From NCBI GenBank assembly GCA_024690205.1, contig JAILCX010000043.1, forward strand, positions 1 through 64,000: a DNA stretch of 64,000 nucleotides, read 5' to 3'. Source of the stretch: Lachnospiraceae bacterium (GTDB lineage Bacteria; Bacillota; Clostridia; Lachnospirales; Lachnospiraceae). How positions within the stretch are numbered: position 1 is the stretch's first letter; the number at the start of each line of letters is the position of its first letter. The notes beneath the pieces are model-generated. The model was given only the letters and a program-made list of their open reading frames with translations, searched no databases and had not been told where the DNA came from. A program made the position numbers and the translations under genes. Positions 24,988 to 33,590 of the stretch are shown in pieces.

Positions 24988-25107
24988 GTAAAACGTTTTA
25001 CCAAAGTTAGCAACAATTGATAAAAAATATTGTTAGATGAGCAATATTTCGTGTTGACCTAATTTGGTAAAACGTTTTATAATGTCATCATAGGAAAACG
25101 TTTTACC
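24988..25107 (+). promoter_or_regulatory. LacI-type operator array and promoter of the sugar ABC operon
   Basis: Three sites share the core AAAACGTTTT: 24988-25001 (GTAAAACGTTTTAC), 25068-25079 (TAAAACGTTTTA) and 25095-25104 within GGAAAACGTTTTACC. The promoter is TTGACC (25054-25059) and TATAAT (25078-25083), 18 bases apart; the second site fills its spacer and the third covers the start region. The first site lies 79 bases upstream, allowing looping. An inverted repeat AAATATTG/CAATATTT (25025-25049) between them may be a weak terminator for the uronate operon. Confidence 0.85.
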
Positions 25108-25145
25108 AATGTTTTGCTTAAACGGGTTACATTTCGGGGGGTTAC

Positions 25146-26054
25146 ATGAACAAAAGGAAGATCAGAGGTTATAGGGAGTTCCTATATATCGTACCTTTTC
25201 TTATTCTCGTAGGCATTTTCTCTTACTATCCGCTTTACGGATGGGTTTACGCATTCTTTGATTACAAACCGCCATTTCCGCTGTCAAAGGAAACCTTTGT
25301 CGGCTTTAAATGGTTCTCATATATGATAGACAACGACATCAAGAGAAAGCAGCTTGGTCAGGTTCTTATGAACACATTCGCAGTCAGCGGATTGAGCATG
25401 CTCTTTTCGTGGTTCCCGATGATCTTTGCCGTATTTCTTAATGAGATCAAGTGCAAGCCCTACAGGAAATTCGTTCAGACAGCTACAACGCTCCCGAATT
25501 TCATAAGCTGGGTGCTTGTTTATTCCATTGCATTCTGCGTATTTAACAGCACGGGTGTTGTTAACTCGATTCTTACCGATCTCGGTGTCATCTCAAAGCC
25601 CATAATGTTCCTTCAGTCTTCAGAACATATCTGGTTTAAGATGTGGTTGTGGCTTACATGGAAGAATGCCGGATGGGCAGCGATCATGTATATAGCTGCG
25701 ATATCTGGTATCGATGAGGAGCTGTATGAAGCAGCAAGGGTTGACGGTGCCAACAGGATACAGATCATTTTCCACATAACGATCCCTTCGATCCTGCCTA
25801 CATATTTTGTATTGCTTTTCCTCAATATAGCAAACTTCCTTTCAAACGGAATGGAGCAGTTCTTCGTGTTCCAGAACAATTTCAACAGACAGACCATCGA
25901 GGTTTTGGACCTTTATGTATATAACCTTGCAATGGGTGCCGGAGGATATTCGTTATCGACCGCCATCGGAATTTTAAAGAGTGTGGTCAGCATCATATTG
26001 CTTTGTGTGACTAACGGTATATCGAAACTTACAAGAGGGGAGGGATTCATCTGA
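25146..26054 (+). CDS. Sugar ABC transporter permease (LplB-like)
   Basis: 302 residues with six membrane helices of the MalF/UgpA type (binding-protein-dependent transport inner membrane component). The EAA loop is YEAARVDGANRIQIIFHITIP. The closest recognisable subgroup is LplB/YtcP-type permeases for oligosaccharides. It pairs with the next gene, which it overlaps by one base (TGATG). The ATPase of the system is not encoded here, as is usual for these carriers that share one MsmK-type ATPase. LacI-type operators control the operon. Confidence 0.9.
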   Translation: MNKRKIRGYREFLYIVPFLILVGIFSYYPLYGWVYAFFDYKPPFPLSKETFVGFKWFSYMIDNDIKRKQLGQVLMNTFAVSGLSMLFSWFPMIFAVFLNEIKCKPYRKFVQTATTLPNFISWVLVYSIAFCVFNSTGVVNSILTDLGVISKPIMFLQSSEHIWFKMWLWLTWKNAGWAAIMYIAAISGIDEELYEAARVDGANRIQIIFHITIPSILPTYFVLLFLNIANFLSNGMEQFFVFQNNFNRQTIEVLDLYVYNLAMGAGGYSLSTAIGILKSVVSIILLCVTNGISKLTRGEGFI

Positions 26055-26977
26055 TGAGCGATAAAGTTAAAAGAACCAGAAGAAGAGTCGACCCGGCAGA
26101 CAGGATTCTTTCCGTACTTACATATTTGATATATACGTTCTTTACATTTGTTTGTGTATATCCTTTCTATTACATATTTATCAATACGATAAGTTCAAAC
26201 GAACTGAGTCAGAGAGGAAAGATCACATTCTGGCCCAGGGAACTTCATCTTACGAACTATGTTAATGTATCACACATTCCCGCACTCCTGGATGCTTTCA
26301 GCGTGTCTTTGAGAAGAACGGTTGTAGGTACATTGTTTACGGTTGCAACATCAGCTTTCCTCGGATACATGTTCACGAGAGAAACCATGTGGAAGAGAAA
26401 GATCTGGTACAGATTTGTGGTTGCCACGATGTACTTTAATGCAGGTATCATCCCCTGGTTCATCACAATGAAAAACCTGGGACTATATAACAATTTCTGG
26501 GTATATATACTTCCCACGGCCGTTGCACCTTTCTATATCGTACTTTGTAAAACATTCGTTGAGTCGATACCGAAGGAACTTACCGATGCGGCAGAGATCG
26601 ATGGGGCAGGGACGTTAAGAACATTTGTAAGCATCATCCTTCCCGTTATTAAGCCCATTCTTGCTACGGTAGCTATCTTTACGGCTGTTGCACAGTGGAA
26701 CTCATTTCAGGATACTTTGCTCCTTGTTACGGATCAGAAGTTATATACGCTGCAGTTTACGCTTTATAACTATATAAACCAGGCAAGTTCACTTAAGTCA
26801 CTTGTAAACAACGCGACAAACTCTTCATCCATGGCAGCGAGCCTTGCCCATGCGGCAAATGCAACCTCGATAAGGATGACCGTTACCATAGTCGTTGTAT
26901 TCCCAATCATACTTGTTTACCCGATATTCCAGAGGTTCTTCGTAAAGGGTATCATGATCGGAGCAGTAAAAGGTTAA
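26054..26977 (+). CDS. Sugar ABC transporter permease (LplC/MalG-like)
   Basis: 307 residues with six membrane helices. The EAA loop is TDAAEIDGAGTLRTFVSIILP. The start TGATG overlap with the preceding permease means coupled translation and equal amounts of the two membrane halves. The C-terminal VYPIFQRFFVKGIMIGAVKG is the usual ending of the LplC/YcjP group. It is followed by two stem-loops and then the binding protein. Confidence 0.9.
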   Translation: MSDKVKRTRRRVDPADRILSVLTYLIYTFFTFVCVYPFYYIFINTISSNELSQRGKITFWPRELHLTNYVNVSHIPALLDAFSVSLRRTVVGTLFTVATSAFLGYMFTRETMWKRKIWYRFVVATMYFNAGIIPWFITMKNLGLYNNFWVYILPTAVAPFYIVLCKTFVESIPKELTDAAEIDGAGTLRTFVSIILPVIKPILATVAIFTAVAQWNSFQDTLLLVTDQKLYTLQFTLYNYINQASSLKSLVNNATNSSSMAASLAHAANATSIRMTVTIVVVFPIILVYPIFQRFFVKGIMIGAVKG

Positions 26978-26980
26978 CTT

Positions 26981-27020
26981 CAGTTATTTACTAAATAACT
27001 GTTATGAAGACATAAGTCTT
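26981..27020 (+). promoter_or_regulatory. Two stem-loops between permease and binding-protein genes
   Basis: CAGTTATTTA (26981-26990) and TAAATAACTG (26992-27001) form a ten-base perfect inverted repeat; AAGAC/GTCTT (27007-27011 with 27016-27020) forms a second small hairpin. No T-run that would end transcription follows directly. Such intercistronic stems before a binding-protein gene often stabilise the 3' transcript so that the binding protein is made in excess. Confidence 0.5.
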
Positions 27021-27051
27021 TATATGTTAAAAAAAATAGGGAGGTAGAAAC

Positions 27052-28821
27052 ATGAAGTTAAGAAAAGTAACAGCATTATTACTTGCAGGCGCAATGATAA
27101 TGGCTTCTCTTGCAGGATGTGGAAGTCAGAGTGCTCCTGCAGCGTCCAGCTCAGGTGACGCTGCAACAACTTCGGATGCCGGTTCATCTGATGCCGGTGC
27201 AACCGATACCGCTGCTGCTTCAACAGGAGACGGAATGGTATTTGAGATCTATGATGCTGCAGCCAACTATCAGGGAATGCAGACAGGTTGGTTCCAGAAG
27301 GTAGTTAATGACAGATTTGGTGTAGATCTCAACATCATCGCTCCTCAGGTAGCAGGTGATGCAATCTTCCAGACAAGAGCAAGCTCAGGAAACCTTGGTG
27401 ACATCGTTCTTTTGGATGCTACAGATTTCTCTGATTGCGTTAAGTCAGGACTTATCAAGGATATCAGTGCTGACCTTGGCAACTATCCAAACCTTATGAA
27501 GTTTAAGGAGCAGATCGATGTTTATAACCAGGGCCTTGAAGGAAATGCCGGTGAGATCTATGGTATTCCTACTGAAATGATGGATACATCTCCTTCTTCT
27601 TATTCACAGGATGTTATCTATTCAAGCCCTCTTTTAAGGTGGGACCTCTACAAGGAACTTGGATGTCCTGATATCAAGGATCTTGACGGACTCCTTGATG
27701 TACTTGATCAGATGATGCAGGCTCATCCTACTAACGATGCAGGAGATCCCTGCTATCCCTTCTCTCTTTGGGCAGACTGGGACGGCGGTGACGGAATGCT
27801 CGGTATCGCTAATGTAGTTCAGCTTACAACATGGTACGGCGAGAAGTTAAGAGGATCTATGATCCTTAAGCCCGACGGAACATTTACTCCTCTTACAGAC
27901 AAGAACGCTTCTTACTACAAGATTCTTAAATTCTTGAACACTGCTTACAGAAGAGGACTTGTTGATCCCGATTCAGGAACGCAGGATTGGAACTCTGCTT
28001 GCGCTAAGATGGGAGCAGGTCAGGTTTACCTTATGTGGTACAGCTGGCAGGTTGGTTTCTGGAACAGCCAGGACAGACTTGAAGATGGTACAGCTTTCAT
28101 CTTCATTCCTGTAGAAGATCAGAACTACTACTGTGACGCTGATGCATATTTCGGATCAGGCCGTGTATTCGGTGTAGGATCTCAGGTTGACGATGCTAAG
28201 TACCAGAAGATCATGGAATTCCTTGATTGGTACGCATCTCCAGAAGGAGCTACATTCGAGCACACAGGTATCGAAGGATTCAACTATGAAGTTAATGCTG
28301 ACGGAACATACACTGCTATTAACACTAATGCTCTTATGGATAACCTTCCGGTTCCTGAAGAGTACGGCGGAGCAGGATACAATGATGGTAATAACGCTAT
28401 CAACCAGTGGATCGTAAGCTCTAACTCAATCAATCCTAACACAGGTGAAACTTACAATAAGGAATACTGGAAGTCTTGGAAAGAAGCTACTATGACTCAG
28501 ATGAAGAAAGAGTGGCAGGAGAAGTTCGGTGCTGCTGAGCCTGTTGAGTGGATGAAGAAGAACAACAAGCTTGTTATCAGCCCCAACGTTGCGATATCAC
28601 TTGATTCAGATACAGCTGACATAGCAGTTATCCGTAACCAGTGTAACGAGATCGTTTGTGACTACTCTTGGAGAATGATCTTCGTTGATGATGATGCTAC
28701 ATTCGATGCTACATGGGATGAAATGACAGCTCAGCTCGAAGGTAACGGATTCAAGGATCTTTGCGACTTCGATACAACAAAGCATACAAAAGAGCTTGAA
28801 GCAAAGAACAAGTATAAATAA
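27052..28821 (+). CDS. Sugar ABC transporter substrate-binding lipoprotein (LplA-like)
   Basis: 589 residues. The lipoprotein signal ends LAGC at Cys23, then a low-complexity Ala/Ser/Thr/Asp linker to about residue 60, then a large solute-binding domain of the LplA/family-1 type. Length (about 590) fits binding proteins for oligosaccharides of plant cell walls. Codon use is much more restricted than in the neighbouring permeases (runs of GCT, GGA, CTT, AAG, AAC), a mark of very high expression. A strong GGGAGG site precedes the ATG. The GH31 gene that follows suggests an alpha-linked gluco- or xylo-oligosaccharide as ligand. Confidence 0.9.
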   Translation: MKLRKVTALLLAGAMIMASLAGCGSQSAPAASSSGDAATTSDAGSSDAGATDTAAASTGDGMVFEIYDAAANYQGMQTGWFQKVVNDRFGVDLNIIAPQVAGDAIFQTRASSGNLGDIVLLDATDFSDCVKSGLIKDISADLGNYPNLMKFKEQIDVYNQGLEGNAGEIYGIPTEMMDTSPSSYSQDVIYSSPLLRWDLYKELGCPDIKDLDGLLDVLDQMMQAHPTNDAGDPCYPFSLWADWDGGDGMLGIANVVQLTTWYGEKLRGSMILKPDGTFTPLTDKNASYYKILKFLNTAYRRGLVDPDSGTQDWNSACAKMGAGQVYLMWYSWQVGFWNSQDRLEDGTAFIFIPVEDQNYYCDADAYFGSGRVFGVGSQVDDAKYQKIMEFLDWYASPEGATFEHTGIEGFNYEVNADGTYTAINTNALMDNLPVPEEYGGAGYNDGNNAINQWIVSSNSINPNTGETYNKEYWKSWKEATMTQMKKEWQEKFGAAEPVEWMKKNNKLVISPNVAISLDSDTADIAVIRNQCNEIVCDYSWRMIFVDDDATFDATWDEMTAQLEGNGFKDLCDFDTTKHTKELEAKNKYK

Positions 28822-28861
28822 AACATAATTTGTTTTACTGTGATCAGTCATTGATCTGACG

Positions 28862-28890
28862 GAGGGGAGCGGAAATGCTCCCCTCAATTT
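28862..28890 (+). terminator. Stem-loop terminator after the binding protein gene
   Basis: A nine-pair GC-rich stem GAGGGGAGC / GCTCCCCTC with six-base loop GGAAAT, followed by AATTT. The poor T-run suggests partial readthrough into the GH31 gene 26 bases downstream, which has no clear promoter of its own. Confidence 0.7.
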
Positions 28891-28915
28891 ATTAAGACAC
28901 GTATTGGGTAAGCAT

Positions 28916-31315
28916 ATGTTGAAAGTAAATTCAGGTATAAGTAAAAGAATTAAGAGTATAAGGAATACCGATAAAGGGATCCTTTTTATAAGTGATGCCG
29001 CAACACTGTTTGTCGGTGCCGTGGCAGATAATATCCTGCATATACGTTACTTTGACAGCGGTTTGAAAAAGGAACCCGAAAATAAATACAGCTTTGTAGT
29101 AGCAGGCGAGATAAAGCCTGACAATATTTTTAAAGTTGAAGATAATGAAGCGGGCTATTGCCTTGATACAGGCAATACCGTTCTTAAAATAGATAAAGAA
29201 AACTGTGCACTTGAGTTTTTTGATAAAGATGGAAGATCACTTTTGTCATCTGACAGGGAATGTCCCTATTCACTTGACCGATATGAATTATACAAAAATG
29301 ATGACAGTGAAGTTAAAGTCGAAAAGATAAAGACGCCTGACGGTGTTAAAGAAAAGATAACATCAAATGCCAAGATATTCGACAGATACACATACAGGTG
29401 CAGATGTGCGTTCAGATTTGCAGATGAGCAGTTATACGGACTAGGGCAGTTTGAACACGGTTACGGATCATTAAGAGGGCAAAGGCTTTATCTTAACCAG
29501 GCAAACCGCCAGATAGTCATCCCATATATGGTATCAACATCGGGATACGGACTTTTGTTTAACATGCATTGTCCGGTGATATTTAATGATACCAATGCAG
29601 GTTCATATATCTATGCATCTGCTTTCCAGTGTATCGATTTCTATTTCGTAAACGGCGGATCAATAGCGGCGGCTCAAAAAGCATACCGTTTCCTTACTGA
29701 CAAAGCAGCGATCCTTCCCAAGTGGGCATATGGTTACATGCAGTCGCAGGAACGGTATGAGACACAGGATGAGATACTTGAAGTTGCAAATGAATATCGT
29801 AAAAAGGGAATAGGTCTGGATACGATTATCCTTGACTGGTGCTCATGGCCGGATGGCCAATGGGGTCAAAAGACCATGGAAAAAGATCGTTTTCCGGATC
29901 CTAGGGAGATGGTTAAACGGCTTCATGAGATGGATGTGCATTTCATGATATCTATATGGCCAAATATGAACGAATGCACCGACAATTACAAAGAGTTTAA
30001 AAAGAACGACCTGCTCCTTAACCGCTCGGATGTATATAACGCCTTTTCCGATAAAGCAAGAGCGCTTTACTGGAAACAGACGAATGAAGGACTTTATCGT
30101 TACGGCATTGATGCATGGTGGTGCGATAACTCAGAACCCATGGATCCTTCTTGGACAATGACGGAAAGGCCCGAACCTTCAAGACTTTTTGCCGAATACA
30201 TCAATGAAACATCAGATCATATGGATGTTGAGTACTCAAATACCTTTGCGTATTTCCATGCATTGGGCGTTTATGAAGGACAAAGGAGTGAGAACGCTCA
30301 CATAATAAACGAAAAGAAAAAAGATCCCGTTCTTTGGGACAAGAGACTTTTAAACCTTACAAGGAGCGCTTATCTCGGCTCACAGAAATTCGGTACGGTT
30401 ATGTGGTCAGGAGATATAGATGCTAAGTGGTCGGTTCTTAGAAAACAGATAGCTGCAGGGCTTAATTTCTGTGCATCAGGCATGCCTTACTGGACACTTG
30501 ATATCGGTGCGTTCTTTATAAAGCACGGAGATTACTGGTACTGGAACGGGGAATACGATAAGGGCTTTGACGATGAGGCATATAAGGAGCTTTTTGTAAG
30601 ATGGTACTGGTACGGGGCGTTTCTTCCCGTATTCAGGGGACATGGTACCGACATAAGAAGAGAACTCTGGCATTGCAAGAATTCGGACAGGTCTTATTAT
30701 GATTCGCTCTTAAAGGCTAACCGCCTTCGTTATGAGCTTTTTTACTACATCTATTCTTATGCCGGAAGGATATATGCCTGTGATGAGACGCTGATGAATC
30801 CCCTTGCAGTTGATTTTTGTCACGATGAAAAAGCATGTCAGATATTTGACCAGTATATGTTCGGACATGAGATCATGGTATGTCCCGTATATGAACCTAT
30901 CGAAAAAGGAAAGGATACGGTTAAAAGAAAGGTTTATCTTCCTTCGGGAACATGTTGGTATGATTATTTTACATCCTGCAGATTTGCGGGAGGCCAGTAT
31001 ATAACCGTGGAAGTTCCGATCGATTCTATCCCTGTATTTGTAAGGGACGGTTCGCTTATTCCCATTGCAAAATGTGACGGTTCAAGGGATCTTTCGACAG
31101 CGTCATTATCTAAGGATATAAGCGTTAATGTTTATGGCAACGGAGAAAGAGGATTCATCCTTTATGATGACGAGGGTGACGGATACGCATATGAAAGCGG
31201 ACACTACCTGTTAAAGAAGATAGAATACGATAATGCCGCTTCGGTTCTTTCCGAAAAGATCCTAAACGACGGATACTCATCTGATATAAGGATAACGGAA
31301 ATAAACTTGATTTAA
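28916..31315 (+). CDS. GH31 glycosidase (alpha-xylosidase or alpha-glucosidase)
   Basis: About 799 residues from the ATG at 28916. The N-terminal galactose-mutarotase-like domain (to about 255) is followed by the GH31 barrel. The nucleophile motif is DAWWCDNSEP with Asp404, and the acid/base is Asp500 in MWSGDIDAKW; PYWTLDIGAFF and FLPVFRGHG are further GH31 marks. The WW-x-D-x-SEP form is closer to alpha-xylosidases acting on xyloglucan than to YicI, but the specificity is open. No signal peptide, so it cuts imported oligosaccharides in the cytosol, in line with the ABC transporter upstream. Ribosome site is weak. Confidence 0.88.
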   Translation: MLKVNSGISKRIKSIRNTDKGILFISDAATLFVGAVADNILHIRYFDSGLKKEPENKYSFVVAGEIKPDNIFKVEDNEAGYCLDTGNTVLKIDKENCALEFFDKDGRSLLSSDRECPYSLDRYELYKNDDSEVKVEKIKTPDGVKEKITSNAKIFDRYTYRCRCAFRFADEQLYGLGQFEHGYGSLRGQRLYLNQANRQIVIPYMVSTSGYGLLFNMHCPVIFNDTNAGSYIYASAFQCIDFYFVNGGSIAAAQKAYRFLTDKAAILPKWAYGYMQSQERYETQDEILEVANEYRKKGIGLDTIILDWCSWPDGQWGQKTMEKDRFPDPREMVKRLHEMDVHFMISIWPNMNECTDNYKEFKKNDLLLNRSDVYNAFSDKARALYWKQTNEGLYRYGIDAWWCDNSEPMDPSWTMTERPEPSRLFAEYINETSDHMDVEYSNTFAYFHALGVYEGQRSENAHIINEKKKDPVLWDKRLLNLTRSAYLGSQKFGTVMWSGDIDAKWSVLRKQIAAGLNFCASGMPYWTLDIGAFFIKHGDYWYWNGEYDKGFDDEAYKELFVRWYWYGAFLPVFRGHGTDIRRELWHCKNSDRSYYDSLLKANRLRYELFYYIYSYAGRIYACDETLMNPLAVDFCHDEKACQIFDQYMFGHEIMVCPVYEPIEKGKDTVKRKVYLPSGTCWYDYFTSCRFAGGQYITVEVPIDSIPVFVRDGSLIPIAKCDGSRDLSTASLSKDISVNVYGNGERGFILYDDEGDGYAYESGHYLLKKIEYDNAASVLSEKILNDGYSSDIRITEINLI

Positions 31316-31342
31316 AGGCCTTTTAGTGCGAAAATAAGGTCT

Positions 31343-32236
31343 ATGGGTAAGAAGTTTTTAGGAGTTGCACTCATACTGTCTCTGGTGTTCGCGATGATGC
31401 AGACGGGTATCATGTCTGTTGCGGCGCCGACACCTGCGCCCACGCCCGCTTCTGTCAATTCACAGGGCAAGACTGTAGAAGAACAGCTTCTTGATTATTA
31501 TAATGCCCTTGCCGTTCAGGAAACGGCCAAGGGACACAAAAAAGCCGCAGAAGAAGCCAAAAAGAAGGCCGAAGAGTATGCGGCTATTGTTAATTCGCAA
31601 AAAAAGGGAAGTAATATACCCGGGCAGACACTTCAAACGCCCAAAAAGAGCGTGCTAGATGTGGCAACAACTTATTATGATGCCGGAAACGGATGGTCAC
31701 AATCATCTGACGGCAATACATTTAAACATAACAAAACAGGAGAGATCTATTACAGTTATAAAGGTCTGACTACGGACTACCCGGAATTCGGCAGGTTTGT
31801 CTATACCGGTGATACATGTAAGGTTATGGTAACCGCATGCTGTGAGAGGCTTTCAAGATACAGCATCCTGACCTATGATCAGGCCTGTGAAAAGATGAAA
31901 TCCGAGGGATATGTGTTAAGAAGCGCGGATAAAAAGCTTCTTATCCAGTGGGTCGATCCCGGTGTTACGCATGTGAGATTTACCCATAATGCGATGACGT
32001 GCATATTTGAAAGAGACTATTCAATGGCACAGTTATCAACGCCTTCCGAGTACTACGGAACTAATTACGGAGTAACGCCGACTCCTTCGGCAACTCCTTA
32101 TCCGGTAGATGCAACACCTTCAACGGATCCTACGGCAACTCCTTATCCTACGGGGTATGTAACGCCTACGCCTTCCGCAACACCAACGTCTACACCTTAT
32201 CAGGTAGAGGATGCGGAAAAATACAGAGTGAATTAA
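31343..32236 (+). CDS. Secreted protein with Thr/Pro-rich tail, unknown function
   Basis: 297 residues. A signal peptide (residues 1 to about 27, ending SVAAPTP) is followed by a short Pro/Thr stretch, a charged helix with KKAAEEAKKKAEEYA, a folded middle part of about 130 residues with three Cys, and a C-terminal linker of TPTPSATPYP-type repeats. No anchor is seen at the end, so the tail may bind the wall or a missing domain. I do not recognise the core domain. The gene lies between the GH31 gene and a hybrid kinase, 16 bases before the latter, so it may be sensed by or report to that kinase. Confidence 0.65.
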   Translation: MGKKFLGVALILSLVFAMMQTGIMSVAAPTPAPTPASVNSQGKTVEEQLLDYYNALAVQETAKGHKKAAEEAKKKAEEYAAIVNSQKKGSNIPGQTLQTPKKSVLDVATTYYDAGNGWSQSSDGNTFKHNKTGEIYYSYKGLTTDYPEFGRFVYTGDTCKVMVTACCERLSRYSILTYDQACEKMKSEGYVLRSADKKLLIQWVDPGVTHVRFTHNAMTCIFERDYSMAQLSTPSEYYGTNYGVTPTPSATPYPVDATPSTDPTATPYPTGYVTPTPSATPTSTPYQVEDAEKYRVN

Positions 32237-32252
32237 AGTTTAGGAAACATAT

Positions 32253-33590
32253 ATGCTTTTAGTACTTGTTATTGTCTTATCAATATTGCTCGTTGCTTCT
32301 TTGGCAGTTATTTTTTGCATTAAAAGGAACAGCGCGAAGCAAAATGAAGATCTGCAAAGTCAGCTTGAAGATACAAAGGAAAAACTTCAGGAAGCCTTAT
32401 CAATGGCCAATGCTACCTCGGATGCCAGAGATCTTTTTATCAAAAATATTTCTTATGACGTCAGAACTCCGTTAAATTCCATTATCGGGTTTACATCGCT
32501 TGCAAAAAAGAACTCCGAAGATCCTCAAAAGGTCAGGGAGTATCTTGGCAAAGTCGATATCTCATCGGAATCATTGCTGAATCTTTTTAATAATATCCTT
32601 GATGTGAGTAGGATTGAGTCGGGTCGCGCCATTTTAACCGATGAGCCCAATGATATCCGAAAGATAATAAGCCGGGTAGAAGAAAGGATCATGCCCGATA
32701 TAAGGCTTAATTCGCAGATATATACATCTGACTGCTCCGGAATAAGTGAAAATACTGTCATGTGTGATGCTCATGCAATATTGGAGATTCTTAATAACAT
32801 TTTGGGAAATGCGGTAAAGTTCACTCCCGAATGCGGCAGGATCAATCTTACGGTAAGCCAGAAGAACAGCCATGATAATGATTACATCAATCATGTATTT
32901 AAGATCACCGATTCCGGTATCGGAATGTCGGAAGAATTTAAAAAGAAGCTGTTCCTTCCCTTCGAAAAAGATGAAAAAGCCAAAAAGAACGGTATTTCAG
33001 GCTCCGGACTCGGACTTCATATAACTAAAAATCTCGTTGATATGCTTGGCGGTTCCATAGAAGTCAGTTCAAAAGATCTGATGGGCACGGAAGTGGTTGT
33101 TGAACTTCCGTTAAGAAAGTGCAATAAAGATGCTTTATCCGAAAAGCCTTCAACATCCGGTGATAACAATGAAGCCGGAAAGGCTGAGGTAAAGGTTTCG
33201 GGCAGAACGAAAAAGATATTGCTTGTTGAGGATAATGACCTTAACAGGGAACTTGCTCATGAGATCCTTTCCGAGCAGGGATACGATGTTGTTACCGCAA
33301 TAAACGGTAAAGAAGCGCTTGATGCTGTCATATCTTCGGGAGAAGGTGAATACGACCTTGTCCTTATGGACATACAGATGCCCGTGATGGATGGCATTGA
33401 GGCTACGGAAAAGATCAGAAAACTGGAGGATCCAAAGAAGAATTCGATCCCCATTCTGGCAATGAGCGCAAATGTATTTGAAAACAATACAGAGGTTGTT
33501 AAAAATGCCGGAATGAACGGCTTCCTTTCAAAGCCGATCGATGTATCGAAATTAGCAGATTCTTTAAAAGAACATATAAAAGATGAGTGA
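32253..33590 (+). CDS. Hybrid sensor kinase lacking the phospho-accepting His
   Basis: 445 residues. One N-terminal membrane helix (2-23), a coiled coil (30-55), a HisKA-like dimer helix, a HATPase domain (about 165-290) with NILGNAVKF, DSGIGMS and GSGLGLHIT motifs, and a receiver domain (about 325-443) with acceptor Asp373 in LVLMDIQMP. In the H-box the usual SHE/DxRTP reads SYDVRTP: Tyr68 (codon TAT at 32454-32456) stands where His should be. The ATP site looks intact, but normal autophosphorylation is not possible at that residue. Its end overlaps the flippase gene by eight bases. Confidence 0.85.
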   Translation: MLLVLVIVLSILLVASLAVIFCIKRNSAKQNEDLQSQLEDTKEKLQEALSMANATSDARDLFIKNISYDVRTPLNSIIGFTSLAKKNSEDPQKVREYLGKVDISSESLLNLFNNILDVSRIESGRAILTDEPNDIRKIISRVEERIMPDIRLNSQIYTSDCSGISENTVMCDAHAILEILNNILGNAVKFTPECGRINLTVSQKNSHDNDYINHVFKITDSGIGMSEEFKKKLFLPFEKDEKAKKNGISGSGLGLHITKNLVDMLGGSIEVSSKDLMGTEVVVELPLRKCNKDALSEKPSTSGDNNEAGKAEVKVSGRTKKILLVEDNDLNRELAHEILSEQGYDVVTAINGKEALDAVISSGEGEYDLVLMDIQMPVMDGIEATEKIRKLEDPKKNSIPILAMSANVFENNTEVVKNAGMNGFLSKPIDVSKLADSLKEHIKDE

